Source: Microplitis mediator
Lineage: Eukaryota > Arthropoda > Insecta > Hymenoptera > Braconidae
Length of the DNA stretch: 64,000 nucleotides
NCBI RefSeq assembly: GCF_029852145.1
Contig: NC_079977.1
Location: forward strand, 16,811,948-16,875,947
Reading direction: 5' to 3'
The translations under genes were made by a program, and so were the position numbers. Each line of letters opens with the position of its first letter. Within the stretch, counting starts at the first letter, position 1. This document shows positions 37,093 to 49,389 of this stretch, piece after piece. The notes below the pieces were generated by a model. That model was not told where the DNA came from. It ran no database searches and was given only the letters and a program-made list of their open reading frames with translations.

Positions 37093-37122
37093 GTATTTTT
37101 TCCTGCTCGATCATCGCCACAT
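37093..37122 (-). CDS. Candidate alternative first exon (signal-peptide start) of the cytokine-like gene
   Basis: On the minus strand, ATG at 37114 begins MIEQEKI plus one base, then a perfect donor GTGAGTTT (37092). The single leftover base C would join the GG of exon 2 to give Arg, so the product would start MIEQEKIRLAGLLILFLIIS: a textbook signal peptide with cleavage near VQG/KP, and a total of 256 residues. The phase (1) matches. An earlier ATG at 37122 opens a three-codon frame that ends in TGA overlapping the second ATG, a possible upstream ORF. Evidence is limited to the donor, the phase and the quality of the resulting signal peptide; the intron would be 14.9 kb. Confidence 0.4.
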
Positions 37123-37770
37123 TTTAATTAATTTTTCTTATTTATTCGAAATTATAAAAAATAATTTTGATTTTAATTAAGTCACCAACAAAAAAAAAAC
37201 ATGTGTTATATATATTTATATTTGTTTTGATGATTTAATCATTTGGATGCGAGGTATAGTATCGATGTATTAACAGTAGGTTAACGGATAATACGTTAAT
37301 ATTTATATTAATATGAGTAATTTAAATAAACGTAAGTTGATTCATTACTTATTATTATTTGAACTGTCAATAATTAATGTGATAACTAAAAATAATATTT
37401 ATAACCACTTTTTAATTTAATATTAATAATTTAATGATTATTGATTTTTTTTCTGTGTGTAGTTGATAGGGATGATTAATAAAGACGAAATCGGATTAAT
37501 GACTGAATTAAATTGTAAGTATGTACTGAGTAAGTTGTATTTGAGAGTCAAGTATTTATAATGTGGATGATTAATAAGCAATGATTTCAAAGTATGGTCA
37601 TCTACATTAAGAAAAATTTGATAGCTGGTTGAAAATAATTATTAGGGGAAGGGGGGGCAAAACGGGATAGGCCGGCAAAATGGGATACCCTCAAAATTTC
37701 GTCAAAATTTTTTTTTCTCGAAAAACTTTCGAAAATGGTCAAAAATGACATCTAATATCATTTTACACTA

Positions 37771-39236
37771 CACGGAAAGAAAATTATGGGAAGTTTTCCT
37801 ATGCATTATGGGAATGGTTCCCATAATGGTATAGGAACAGTACCTATACTACTATAGGGATGGTTCCCATATATTATGGGAACCATTCCCATATCATTAT
37901 GGGAACCATTCCCATTATGGTATGGGAATCATTCCCATACTATTATGGGAATGATTCCCATATTGGTATAGGAACTATTCCTATAATATTATGGGAACTA
38001 TTCCCATAATGTTATGGGAACCATCCCTATAATATCATAAAATTTTTTTTTTGCACAATAGTATAGAAATTTCCCAAAATTTGAATTTTCTTGAATGTTT
38101 TGTGCTGACAAAAAATTCTTGTTAAAAATTTTAATGTTTTTTGCCAAATACGATTTTTTTTTCAATGTTTGAATTTTTGTTTTTATGTTTAATAATATTT
38201 CTGTGTATTGTAGAAGTGATTACCACACTTTTCTTTAAATTAATTTTTTCATGATAATATGGGAACCATTCCCATAATATTATAGGAATGGTTCCCATAA
38301 TGATATGGGAATGGTTCCCATAATATTATGGGAACCGTTCCCATAATGGTATGGGAACCATTCCAATTGCATTATGGGAATCATTCCCATAATATTATGG
38401 GAATAGTTCCCATACTATTATAGGAACCATTTCCATAATATTATGGGAATGGTTCCTATAATTTATGGGAATAGTTCCCATACTATTATAGGAACCATTT
38501 CCATAATATTATGGGAATGGTTCCTATAATTTATGGGAATAGTTCCTATAAATTATAGGAACCATTCCCATAAATTATAGGAATGATTCCCATAATATTA
38601 TGGGAACCGTTCCCATAATGGTATGGGAACCATTCCAATTGCATTATGGGAATCATTCCCATAATATTATGGGAATAGTTCCCATACTATTATAGGAACC
38701 ATTCCCATAATATTATGGGAATGGTTCCTATAATTTATGGGAATAGTTCCTATAAATTATAGGAACCATTCCCATAAATTATAGGAATGATTCCCATAAT
38801 ATTATAGAAAGTATTCCTATAAATTATAGGAACCATTCCTACACAGAAAAAACAGATATCTTGAATCAAGAAAATATTTTTGAAGACAAACGTTTTCGGG
38901 AACCAAGTCAAGATTTTCTTGAGCCAAGAGAATTCGTCTTGGTTGGAGAAGATTTCTACTTTATCTTAGAAAATTTAGGTCTCCAAAAAAATTTTCATGA
39001 ATCAAGAATATTTACCTTCAGTCGAGAATTTTTTTTTTGTGTGTATAATTATAGGAACCATTCCTATAGTGTTATGGGTATCATTCCCATAATTATAGGA
39101 ACTATTCCTATAATTATGGGAAACATTCCTATAATTATAGGAACCGCTCCCATAATTTATGGTCGTAATTTCTATGATGAAATAGGAAAAAATTTCACAA
39201 AATTATGGGAACCGCTGCTATAATTTTCTTTCCGTG
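37771..39236. mobile_element. MITE-like palindrome-ladder element, copy 3 (family A), nested
   Basis: CACGGAAAGAAAATTATGGG to ATAATTTTCTTTCCGTG with TA on both sides (37769-37770 and 39237-39238). It is longer than other copies because one ladder block is duplicated (about 38328-38560 resembles 38600-38790) and because it carries the 38842 insertion. Confidence 0.9.
38842..39043. mobile_element. CACAGAAAAAA-ended small element, innermost of a triple nest
   Basis: 202 bases, CACAGAAAAAACAG to TTTTTTTTGTGTG, flanked by TA (38840-38841 and 39044-39045). The interior is built of TTGAATCAAGAAAA and CAAGTCAAGATTTTCTTG motifs. Removing it with one TA restores the sequence seen in copies 1, 2 and 4 (CCATTCCTATAATTATAGG). 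The plus-strand frame 38861-39223 crosses its boundary and is not a gene. Confidence 0.85.
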
Positions 39237-40027
39237 TATTAAAAGCTAAAAAAAAACATTTTTATATTTTTTGCGAAAAGTATAAATGAAAAAAATGTAC
39301 AAATTTTATCGTACTACAAATTTATTTTCATGAAGTATCACTAATTAAGAAATTTATTTCTTTAATTAACTCAAGAACAATAACAACAATAATACTAATA
39401 AAAACTCTAAAACTGTAACATTGGTAATCATCATAATTTTAACTGTTACATTGTAACTTTCATAATTTCGTAATATTTTATAACTTTAGTGCTATAATAT
39501 CACATTATTAACAGTTATGTTAATTTTCTAATATTCAATATTTAATTATTTCTCTTATAAAAATAATTTCTTTGGAATGAAAACTAACTAACATTATTTT
39601 TAACATAAGTATTAAAATTTATAATAAATAACGATAACGATATATAACTGATTCATCGTTAATGAAAGCTAAATCTCTAAAATTATTCACAATAATCACA
39701 GATAAATTGAGTATCGTCGTCCGAAACACGTAAATTTTATTACTTACATCAATTTAGAAAGACATTATTACATCAATTTTATTCACTTGAAAAAAAAAAA
39801 AAAAAAATTTATTTTTTTTTGGGGTAACCCATTTTGCCCGCAGAAAATAAAAATTTTTTTTCTGATGGCAGTCTAAAATTCGTTATATTTATTTCAAATA
39901 GAATCAAAATGAATCCAATTTACGATATTTATGTCCCTAAAAACTAAATTTTTCGTTAAGTATCCCGTTTTGCCCCCCCTCTTCCTCTATATAAAAATCG
40001 TGTCAATTTTTGGTGAGCTTATTACTA

Positions 40028-40530
40028 GGGAAGGGGGGGGGGGTAAGACAGCATTTTTGAGATTATTTTTTTTGTGAGTTTTTATGAACAGTGATTTAGG
40101 CTGAAAAAATTCGATTTTGATTTATTTCATCCCCGATATCAAGTTCACTTGAAGGGAAGTTTTGCAAAAGTTCTTTATAAAAATACTTTGCAGAGTGAAT
40201 CGCAGTAAAAACTCATGGATTAGATTATTAATAGATAGTGAGGTTAGGTCTTTTATGTTTTGAGGTTAATATTGAGTGCGGAAATAATTATGAGCTCCCT
40301 CTTCATGATATTCGAGCGGAACAATTTTTAAAAGTTATAAGCGGCTTGTAATGAAAACATTTACGCATATGAAATTAAAGAAATAGATGTTTAATTTTAC
40401 ATCATTTTTATTGTTTCACTGAGTCACAAATTGTCACATGACTTACATCAACCATACCACAAAACAACATTTTATATTGTACCGAAATATTAAATATTCC
40501 CATGAAATTGCGGGTACGATTGAATCCCGA
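40028..40530. mobile_element. GGGAAGGGGGGG-ended element, partial copy
   Basis: GGGAAGGGGGGGGGGG after TA, then sequence shared in inverted orientation with 53105-53593 (CATCCCCGATATCAAG, CTTTTGCAAAACTTCCC region, and TTGTTTCACTGAGTCACAAA). The far end is not found. Confidence 0.55.
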
Positions 40531-42690
40531 CGCCGCTTTTTTAATTATTAAAAATTTGAATTTTTCACTTTGACTAAATTTGGAAATTTTACTTTTCTTT
40601 TGTTTTATTAATTTAAATTTATCCAAACAATTATATTAAATAATTAAAAAAAATATATAAATTTAAATGACATTCACAATTTCTTCAAATCACAAATTCT
40701 TACCACGTGTATGAAACCCTGGTCCAAAAAAAGTGTCTTACGTGTTTGATGTAAGACAAATAAAATAAATTCGAAAATTACAAAAAACGAAAAAAAAAGA
40801 TTTATATCAATAGTTATTTATTCGCCGACTTGTATATTAGGTCATCGCAACAAGGCTTGGCTCGCATAATAATCGATCGTATATTCTGAGTGTGCAAAAG
40901 GCCGCGCTTTATTATAATAATATAATTTAAAAAAAAAAAAACGACGCACCCTCAAAACTACTTTTACTCATCGGTATAGCACGTGAGTGTAAATTACTTT
41001 GTGTATTTTACATTGTCTATTTTTATTTATTTTATTTGTACATTAATTTTTTTTTTTTTTTTTTTTTATCCTGATTATTTTCTCATACGCGTTTAAGTTT
41101 AATAATAGATACACACTACACACTCTATTACAATAAATGCATGACCTATCCACGTTTAACTCGACTGCAGGATGATGCAACCTAGTATTTAATATTTTAT
41201 ATGAAAAAGAAAAAAAAAAAAAGTTGTGATATGATAACATTTTTCTCATATTTTCTAGTCAATTACCAAGAAAATAAATAAATTGCGTAAAAAAAATTAT
41301 CAGCCATGGATTTTTGTCATTTAAATTTTTTTCTGATATGCAAAATTTGTATGACAAAAAAAAATTTTTTTCCATCGTCGTCATCAAAAAATTAGGTAAT
41401 GGTTTAGAATCGTGAGTCCACTGATTGGTGACCGTAAAATGAAAAAGTAAAATTTTACCTGAAGAAAAAATAATTTTGAATTTATTTTATGTTTAAAAAA
41501 TTTTGAGGATGCGATTCTTAGACAGTGACAGTGAATTACAAACACGTTTCGTTTCGTTTATCAATAAATTTGTTATTTTTTTTTTTAACTTAGTAACTAA
41601 TTTTGGAGTGAATGGAGCATTGAAAGTAAAATTTTCTAAAATTTTTTTGTTAAATTGACACTCAAAATTTAACGATTTTTGCTGAGTTTTTAGTCATAGT
41701 GATTTCTTTTTGCTTTAGGAAATAAAATGAAACAGCCGAAAAATTTTAAAATATGAAAAGGTTTTGATTTTTGATTTTGCTCAGAAAAAAAATTTTTGTT
41801 TGAGGAAAAATTATAGTGAAATGATAATTTTATTCAAAGTTCATGAAAACTCGAAGCATCCGCTGATTTATTAAATGTCTGAATACTCGAAGACAAATTT
41901 ATTAATCCAGAAAAACTTATCGACAGTTAATTAACGATTTCTTTTATTGCATTCAAATAGTTACCTGTTTTCACAACACACGGGAGCTATAAAGGCATAT
42001 AAATTTCGTTATATCTCAAATGATCTATTTTTTATCTTAAAACATAGAAATACAAATTTTGAATTTTTTTTTTTTTTATCGCCTTATGTTTTCCGGTACC
42101 ACTTTCGGAAGCCATAAGGGCAAAAGGAATCTAAAATGAAAAAAGAAACATCCTGCTGTTTTTTCGACAATTTTTTTAATTTAATTAATTTAGATGCTTT
42201 CTGGAATACGGTACCAGACCCATGCAGTCATTAAATTTTTTTCCTTTTTCGATTTCTCGAAATTGTGAAAAATTTCTTCGTTTAAATTTGAAACTAGGCG
42301 CCTTATGTACTCGGGTAAAAACGTTTGGTTATAGAAAGGCCAAAAAGACTAAATCTGGCCAAAATCGCGTCAAAGCCGTAGAATTTTATTAGAAAAGGCC
42401 GAAAACACACCGAAATTTCATTATTCTTAAAAAACAGGCTGGAAATTTGCCGATAAATTTGGTCAGCCTCAAATTTTCCAGTTTACAGGCAATTTTCGGT
42501 CTAAATAGTTTTCGCTCCTGTGTTCACTTTCTGGGCTTTTTGTCTGTCACTTTTTGGCCGAAAAAAAATTCTATTAATTTTTCTGCTTGAAATTTTGTTA
42601 CCTCAGATACAACAAAATTTATTTTAGAAAATGTCACATATTGATCACTCGTAAAGGGGCCATTAACTTCAATTGATGAAAATATGTATA
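40531..42690. other. AT-rich DNA without a supported gene
   Basis: Long A/T runs with a non-repetitive stretch at 41060-41190. The minus-strand frame 41043-41249 is framed by poly-A and poly-T runs and has no splice or start context. Confidence 0.45.
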
Positions 42691-43125
42691 CTCTCTTAAA
42701 GTGAATCAGTGAAATTTCACTGGTTGAATCAGTGAACATGGTTTCAACCAGTGAACCAAAAATATGTAAATAAAATAAACGTAAATAAGTAAAAAGTTCT
42801 GAAAATAAGTTTGAATTTACGTCAATAAATAAGTAGTAATTATTATCTTTATGTAATATTTCAACTAAGTTTTACGCAACATTAATAATTTTATGATCAA
42901 AATTTTTACAAAGTATAAAAATAAATAATTTTGGATTTAATAGTTTGGAACTAACCTCAATCATGAGTGACATTTTAAAATTTAGTGTTCACCAATTATT
43001 TGATTATTTAAAATAAGAAAAAGAAAAAAATATTGTAAAAAACGGAAGTTAACAATTGTTCAGTATATGCAAATAAGGATTATAGTGATCGCTCGATTCA
43101 CTGGTTCAACCAGTGAAATTCACTG

Positions 43126-44721
43126 CACGGAGAGAAAACAATAGTAATGATTACCATTCTGCATAGTAACCAGAGTCATTTTTTGTAAAACGGTAAACAA
43201 TGTTCTGTAGAATAGGATCCATTAGCATTTTTCTGGTAATGATTACTATGTTACATCGAAACAAGTAAAACGGTAAAAATCGCTATCTAGCGTGGGAATC
43301 AGGGTTATATAGAATGCTACTCAGTCCCATGCTTGAATAGCTGTCATCACAGTTTAATAAATATATATAAGACAATGAAGTAAACAAACGAAGTAAATAC
43401 ATTGTTTATTACTAAATATTCTAATTTTTTAAATTATTCTTAATCTTTTATCAAAAAATGATATTTTATTATAAGCAATATTTTAATTATTTCAATAGAT
43501 TAATTCAATTTCTACACGGAAAGAATTTTTCGATAAAAATTACTCTGTAATTTCGAGTAATCCTGGGCCGTTGCAAAAAATTGGTGTTTTTTGTTTTAAA
43601 TTTAATATTTTTTGTTTAAATATTAACGTTGCCAGACTATGTTTTACTCTACTACTGAGTAATTTTTTAGAAGTCTTATATTTAATCGATTATTGTGAAT
43701 ATCTCATCTTAATCTATTAATTTTTACTCCCCAATATACCATTCTTTTAAACCCATTAACTTTTTGATGAAAAACTGCCTATAACTCGAATAAATTTTCT
43801 TATCTATGGGAGTAATTTTTACTCTAAACTGCAGAGTAATATTTCAGTAGTCTCCGTTAATCTTCGGTTAATATCGGCTTCAATTAAATGTCTTTTATTT
43901 TGCTCGCGACAACTTACATGTTACGCACACAAACGTAGGGCTGGAAAAAAAGACGATCTCTGTATCTCTCTATGACTTAATATTTATTTTAAAATTAAAA
44001 ATAAATTTGTATCTTATCTTTTTCAACACAATAAGGGTAATTTTTTGTTTATTATTTTTCAAAATATTTATTTTAAGTCATATTCTAAGGCAATTAGATG
44101 GTTTTTAGATTATTTATAGAAATTTCAGCCTATTAATTGTAATTTTTATTTTAATTCAATATAAATTTTATAAATTGAATAATCAACTTTTTATCATAAC
44201 CTACGAGTAAAAATTAAATTAGAGAGAATTTATTTAGATATCCGCTAGGGGTAATTTTTACTCGTAATTGTGAGTAAAAATTAATCTGATTGATTTTTAC
44301 TCACTGAAAGAGTAAAATTTCGTAATTCGAAAGTAAAAAGTCGTAATGGCCCAAGATTACTCGATTCAGAGTAATTTTTAGAATAAATAACATGGCAATA
44401 TTCATACAAAAATTCTTTCCGTGTACATATATTTAAAGTAACTTGAGTTATTTATTTTATCATAACCTTATTTACTAAATATAAAATAAATAAAAGATTG
44501 TAAATGTTGCTAGGTTACATTGTAGTCATGTCCGTTTTCATAGTTCCCTAGTCAAGGTAGAATGGTAATCATTCCTATGCTAGCATAGCCAACGTTACCA
44601 TGTAGAATAGGGGGAATTACTCTGTCCCGTGACTCTAGACGTTAAGAAATCCTCGTTACTATGTAACATAGTAATGGTTATCATTCTACAAAGGAATTGT
44701 AACTATTCTTTTCTCTTCGTG
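43126..44721. mobile_element. CACGGAGAGAAAACAATAG-ended element, middle layer
   Basis: CACGGAGAGAAAACAATAGT at left and ACTATTCTTTTCTCTTCGTG at right, flanked by TG on both sides. Removing it restores the outer family's CACTGG...AATCAGTG motif. The arms contain GTAATGATTACCATT-like palindromes. Confidence 0.75.
43515..44423. mobile_element. CACGGAAAGAATTTTTCG-ended element, innermost layer
   Basis: CACGGAAAGAATTTTTCG to AAAATTCTTTCCGTG, flanked by TA (43513-43514 and 44424-44425). The arms contain AAAAATTACTCTGTAA and GAGTAATTTTTACTC motifs. Confidence 0.85.
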
Positions 44722-45362
44722 TGGTAAATCAGTGAATTTTACTGATTTATTTTAAGAGAGTACATATTTTTTTCAACAATAAAAAAAAACAGCCGTATAA
44801 TAAAATGGTACAAAGTAGTACTGATTGAGTAACAAAAATTTTTTAAAAATATATATACATACGAAGATAAGAATAAAAGTTAGCGACGTAGTAAAATTGA
44901 ATATCCATATATTTATTATTATCAAGTTGTGCGTGACTATTGATCAGTAAAACACACAACTTTCTGTAATGATAATATAAAAACAATAATAATAATTATT
45001 ATCATATTTAAAATGTCCTTCATTCGTAGTTGTATGAATCACTTAATATTTATTTCCCTATAACGATAAATAAAATGTAAATATCGAAGAAAAGACACCT
45101 GGTTGATATACCGTCGTTACGCAAAATATAAACAATTAATATTTATAATCATTTTGTAACAACAAAATATATATGAAGTCTGATTCGACAAATCTTGTTC
45201 TACTTACGCCCTCATATCATTACAAGAAGTGGATTACGATTTTTTTTATTGTTATTTTTCGTATTTTATCCATTATCCGGAAAAAGACAAGTGTGTTTTA
45301 AATAAATGTAAGACTTGCTAACCGAGTTATGGTTTTAAGTTTAAGAATTTTTTATGACTCAC

Positions 45363-45401
45363 CTGAATGCTAAGGCTGGCGATCCCTTGTATTTCTTGAT
45401 C
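45363..45401 (-). CDS. 39-base micro-exon between strong splice sites
   Basis: On the minus strand, a long T tract ending TTTACAG is followed by 39 bases and then GTGAGTCAT. In phase 0 it reads DQEIQGIASLSIQ; one other frame is also open. The sequence is non-repetitive and less AT-rich than its flanks. It cannot be inserted between the alternative first exon and exon 2 of the cytokine-like gene (phase 1 hits a stop), so it is either a 5' UTR exon or belongs to a second minus-strand gene with no other exon recognised here. Confidence 0.4.
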
Positions 45402-45786
45402 CTGTAAAAAAAAAAAATTAATATTATAATTTAAGAACAAAAATTTTATAAAATTCTTTAAAATAAAAAAATATATAATTTGGAGAGAAGGAGAAATATA
45501 AGACACGATATTTTTCATAAATGAGGCAAAATGGGCCACTTTTTTTTTTAATAAAAAAATTTTTTTTTGTAAATAGTCATATATTTTCTATAAAGTATGG
45601 AGTAAATTGATCAGCTCGATGCGAATGAAAAAAAAGTTCCCAAAAAATTTATAAGTGCGCGGTAAGAAATATTTTGCGGATATCACTATGAGAGTATGGG
45701 CGTGAACGCCATACTGTATGGTATCGAAGATTTTTATACGGTGTAAAATTGTATCCATAGAAGATTCAACCATTGCGGGAATAGTA

Positions 45787-46741
45787 CACGCAGAGAATTT
45801 GACGGTATTTTTTACATAAAAAATTTATAGAAAAATTACCATGTCACAGTAACATAAGGACAGTCCCTTATCGGAAGAAACAATAGGCCCAAGCTTGGCC
45901 GAGGCTTGGCGTAAGACTTATTAACTCTGGGGAAAGCTTGAAATCCAAGCTTGGCCCAAGTCTGTCTAAGCATCGAAATGATAACACCCAGCCAAGCTTG
46001 AGTGACAGTGTTGTGCCAAGACTGCATCTAAGTAGACATGAGCGTGATGGTAACACATGGAAATAAATTTGTACATAGAGAAATCAGGTGGATCGATGAA
46101 ACTAATTTTTTTTTGCATTTGCTGGGTCTCGAACCTGGTCCTTCATGGCTGCTAGGCAAGCGTCTTATCCATTAGGCTGTTACGCTATTCACAGAAGCCA
46201 GGGGTTTTTAGGTACCATTTGTTATTTAAACTGGTAAACCAAGGCTTGTCACTTGAATAATGGCTGAATCTTGGCCCAAAACTGGCAAACCAAGGCTTGT
46301 CACTTGAGCATTGGCTGAATCTTGGCCCAAGACTGGCAAACCAAGACTTGTCACTTGAACGTTGGTCGGGTCTTGGACCCACCTTAGGAGGCCGAGCCTC
46401 GGTAGCCCAGTATTGTGCCAAGACTGGCACCGTTGTCAATATTTTTTTTCCTACAAGGGGTATGGGATTATTGAACAAATTACCGATAACGTAGAAATTT
46501 TTAAAATACATTGAACAGAATTTACAAGGTACATTGTAATTCTGACAAAGCAACAGATTAAGAAATTAAAATTTCTTGGATAAAATTACAATGCACCTTG
46601 TAAATTCTGTTCGATGTATTTTAAAAATTTTTACGTTACCGGTAATTTGTTTAATAATTCCATACTGTTCTCATGTTACTATGACATAGTAATTTTTCTA
46701 TAAATGCTTTATGTAAAAAATACTATAAAATTCTCTGCGTG
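45787..46741. mobile_element. CACGCAGAGAATTTGACGG-ended element with tRNA-like core and TTGGCC repeats
   Basis: CACGCAGAGAATTTGACGGT to ATAAAATTCTCTGCGTG, flanked by TA (45785-45786 and 46742-46743). Inside are TTGGCCCAAG-rich repeats, including about three 51-base units (46210-46380, with CCAAGGCTTGTCACTTGA), a tRNA-like module, and a further inverted repeat (GAATTTACAAGGTACATTGTAATT versus TACAATGCACCTTGTAAATTC). Frames here are repeat-derived. Confidence 0.75.
46120..46188 (-). other. tRNA-like module, Arg-tRNA-like D arm
   Basis: On the minus strand it reads TAGCGTAACAGCCTAATGGA, then TAAGACGC and, 30 bases later, CAGGTTCGAGACC. The GCCTAATGGATAA segment is characteristic of tRNA-Arg D arms and GGTTCGAGACC is a B box. 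The anticodon stem no longer pairs. A run of nine A follows downstream. Confidence 0.6.
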
Positions 46742-47725
46742 TAACATTGGCGATAGTTGTCGCGGACGCCGCAATGTCAATATGGCCGTCAGGCCCATAT
46801 TGCGTTGCCGTATCCACTGTTAAACGCCATGCATTTCTTACCGAGTGTGATTTGAAAATTTGAGACAAGTATGAACTTCGAGTTGATTATTTTTGGAATT
46901 CAAAAAGAAATTAATGAGTAAAAAAAAAATTTTCTAAGAACATTCTAGAAAAATTTTCACACAGAAAAAACAGGATTTCTTGCAGCAAGAAAAATTTTGC
47001 ATTATGAAATAAAAAAAAAAATTTCTTAGGGCTAGAAAAAGTATCTTGGGCGAGTTAATAATTTTTGCGCCAAGAAATCTTTTATTTTCTCGGTCGAATT
47101 GCCTAAAATTTAGAAGTTCATATTGTGAAATTTTTTGGAACATTGACAGTTTTTTTTTTTATAATACATTATTGCTATTATTTTTTTCCTGTTCTTGTAG
47201 ATCTCAGAATATTCATACTCCCCCCACCTCACATACTCCGATCGAAGTTAATTTAGACCATATGTACGTTGTTTTAACACCGTTTTCTACAACGTCGGTT
47301 TAAAAAATCAGCGTCACCATACTACACAATAATGATTCCCATGTCTCATTAGGAAAATTACCATTCGCTTCTCTCCGTTTTTATTAATCGTCAATAAAAG
47401 TTTATAAATTAATTGGCCAAAGGAAAATTTATCACTCATATGTAACTATATTTAAAAATTAGACAAATGAATCATGAAATGGTCAATACGTCAAACGTTA
47501 TGCATTAAAAATAATAATGGCACTGGAAAATTTAATGTTTCTTTTTTTGCAATTCATCGTTTGTTTTTCCCATGGAAAAGAAAATAAATAGAAGGCAATA
47601 AAAAAAAAGAATTAACATGAATCACATTACATAACTTTTAACGCTTTTATGACGTACTAAGAATTTCCTTAACGCAACAATTAGCACCTGTATCACAATC
47701 TTCATCACACACATCACTCGCATAA

Positions 47726-47789
<64 letters not shown>

Positions 47790-48255
47790 ATTGCACTACT
47801 GTAGATCATTTCCTCTGATGATTCATATATACATATATATACATATATACATATTTTTTTTTCATTCCGTAAAGATAACCATGTGGTCAAAAGGTTTCGG
47901 ATCTCGACCAGACAAAGTATCGCACGATATTATATTACAAATTTTATGTAAACATATATATATACATATATATATCAACACCTGTGATGTATATTTAATC
48001 ACATTGATCATGTTATCAATGTACGATAAGCAATTTATTTAATCACTAATATATTAATTTAAATTTTAATACTATTTCAATTACTCGTATTACAACAACA
48101 ATATTGTACTGAAACAATTTGCTACTGGTTATTAATATGATTTGATAATAACTATATATTCTCCCGACTTGAGACCTGATCAATGAGTCAGTAATTATAT
48201 CACTTGTAAGATATTTTTATCTTCATACAGTGCACTATTCTATTGGATTAAATTG

Positions 48256-48301
<46 letters not shown>

Positions 48302-49262
48302 TATAGACTTTGAAATACTTGTAGGTTTTGATAAGCTAGTAGTGTGTTGAGACATTTATTCGAAGAAGACATTCAAAGCTATGAGAATCATAAATTATAA
48401 AGACAAAATTGTCATTGCTACTGTATCACGTCATCGGCTTATCCAAGCATATTACAAAAAGTATAACATAGCTCAAGTTTATGTAAATAGAAAGAAAAAA
48501 TGCAGTTAATGTCAGAAATGGATTCTCCTATGTCTCAATTATGACTGCAGAGAAGAAAAAAAGTGGATGAATCTTCCACTTCTGCGGAGATATTTTTACA
48601 ATGACATAGGAATTATTTCCATGGGAACATAGTGATTATGTTTATAGAGACATTGTATAAATTATATGTAACATTGGGAAAATAATTGTTTTATTAGAGA
48701 GAATTTTACTATCTATTAGTGTGAAAAATAGAAAGTGAGTACGGATTTTATTTAAATTCAAATTGCTCCCACTCCCTGTATTAAATATGATCACTAGAAA
48801 TTATACACTATTGAATAAAAATAATTAACCAAAGAGAAGTATTTAAAAATGAAAGTTTTTCTTGATATAGAATACCATCAAACTACACATGATTGATTGG
48901 AAGTGAAAACAAATTTTATTCCAATCCGGATTCACTTTATCATAGAGTTCTGGGATTTAAAAAAAAAACCCCGTATACAGAGTAAGTAGGGATTTTTTTT
49001 CGAGCAGGGTTATTTTGGTGTCACGGATTTTATTTCAATCCGCATTCACTCCAGTGCGGAATTTGAACACTTGAATTAATTTATATTTAATATAAATAAT
49101 TTTTTTATGAAAAAGAATAATTATTTTTATGAATAATTGATTTAGGTATTAACAGTTACACATAATATATATTTTTTTAATTTATAAAATGGTTTAATAA
49201 CTCACTAATTTATAATTTCATATAATACATAGTAAAAAAATGAAATTATTTAATAGTTACAG
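46742..49262. other. AT-rich DNA with (AT)n tracts and decayed repeats
   Basis: Contains (AT)n at 47728-47786 and 48256-48297, a CAGAAAAAACAGGATTTCTTGCAGCAAG-like decayed element (46960-47160), and fragments resembling family C (48720-49080, with GGATTTTATTTCAATCCG). No gene. The frame at 47791-48042 is largely TATACA repeat. Confidence 0.5.
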
Positions 49263-49389
49263 CTGGGTGGCCACAAAAAAATGATTTCGAAATTCCCTGA
49301 TATTTCCCGGTTTTCCAGTAAAGTTTTTCACATATTTCTCTGATTTAGAAATTTTATTTGTATCATTTAGATATTCAAAGTATTTATTA

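Larger units (their letters stand above)
37645..39987. mobile_element. GGGGAAGGGGGGGCAAAACGGG-ended element, outer shell of a triple nest
   Basis: The left end GGGGAAGGGGGGGCAAAACG and right end CGTTTTGCCCCCCCTCTTCCTC are inverted, flanked by TA (37643-37644 and 39988-39989). Only about 110 bases of left arm and 750 of right arm are its own; the rest is the family A element at 37771. Confidence 0.8.
42691..44760. mobile_element. CTCTCTTAAAGTGAATCAGTG-ended element, outer shell of a triple nest
   Basis: The left end CTCTCTTAAAGTGAATCAGT and right end ACTGATTTATTTTAAGAGAG are inverted and flanked by TA (42689-42690 and 44761-44762). Subterminal repeats are CAGTGAAATTTCACTGGTT. It is interrupted at 43126-44721. 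Copy 2 is at 56427-57111. Confidence 0.85.

Noticed and set aside
37463..37514. Plus-strand stretch between a TTTCTGTGTGTAG acceptor-like site and a GTAAGTATG donor, reading MINKDEIGLMTELN
   Set aside because: Single weak candidate in AT-rich DNA with no partner exon; not enough support.
38861..39223. 120-codon plus-strand frame
   Set aside because: Runs from the inside of the 202-base insertion into the ladder of its host, crossing an insertion boundary.
40505..40535. B-box-like GGGATTCAATCG on the minus strand
   Set aside because: Spacing and sequence do not fit a B box and no A box precedes it.
47791..48042. 83-codon plus-strand frame near the (AT)n tract
   Set aside because: Mostly ATATAC repeat; the short non-repetitive part (MWSKGFGSRPDKVS) has no splice or homology support.
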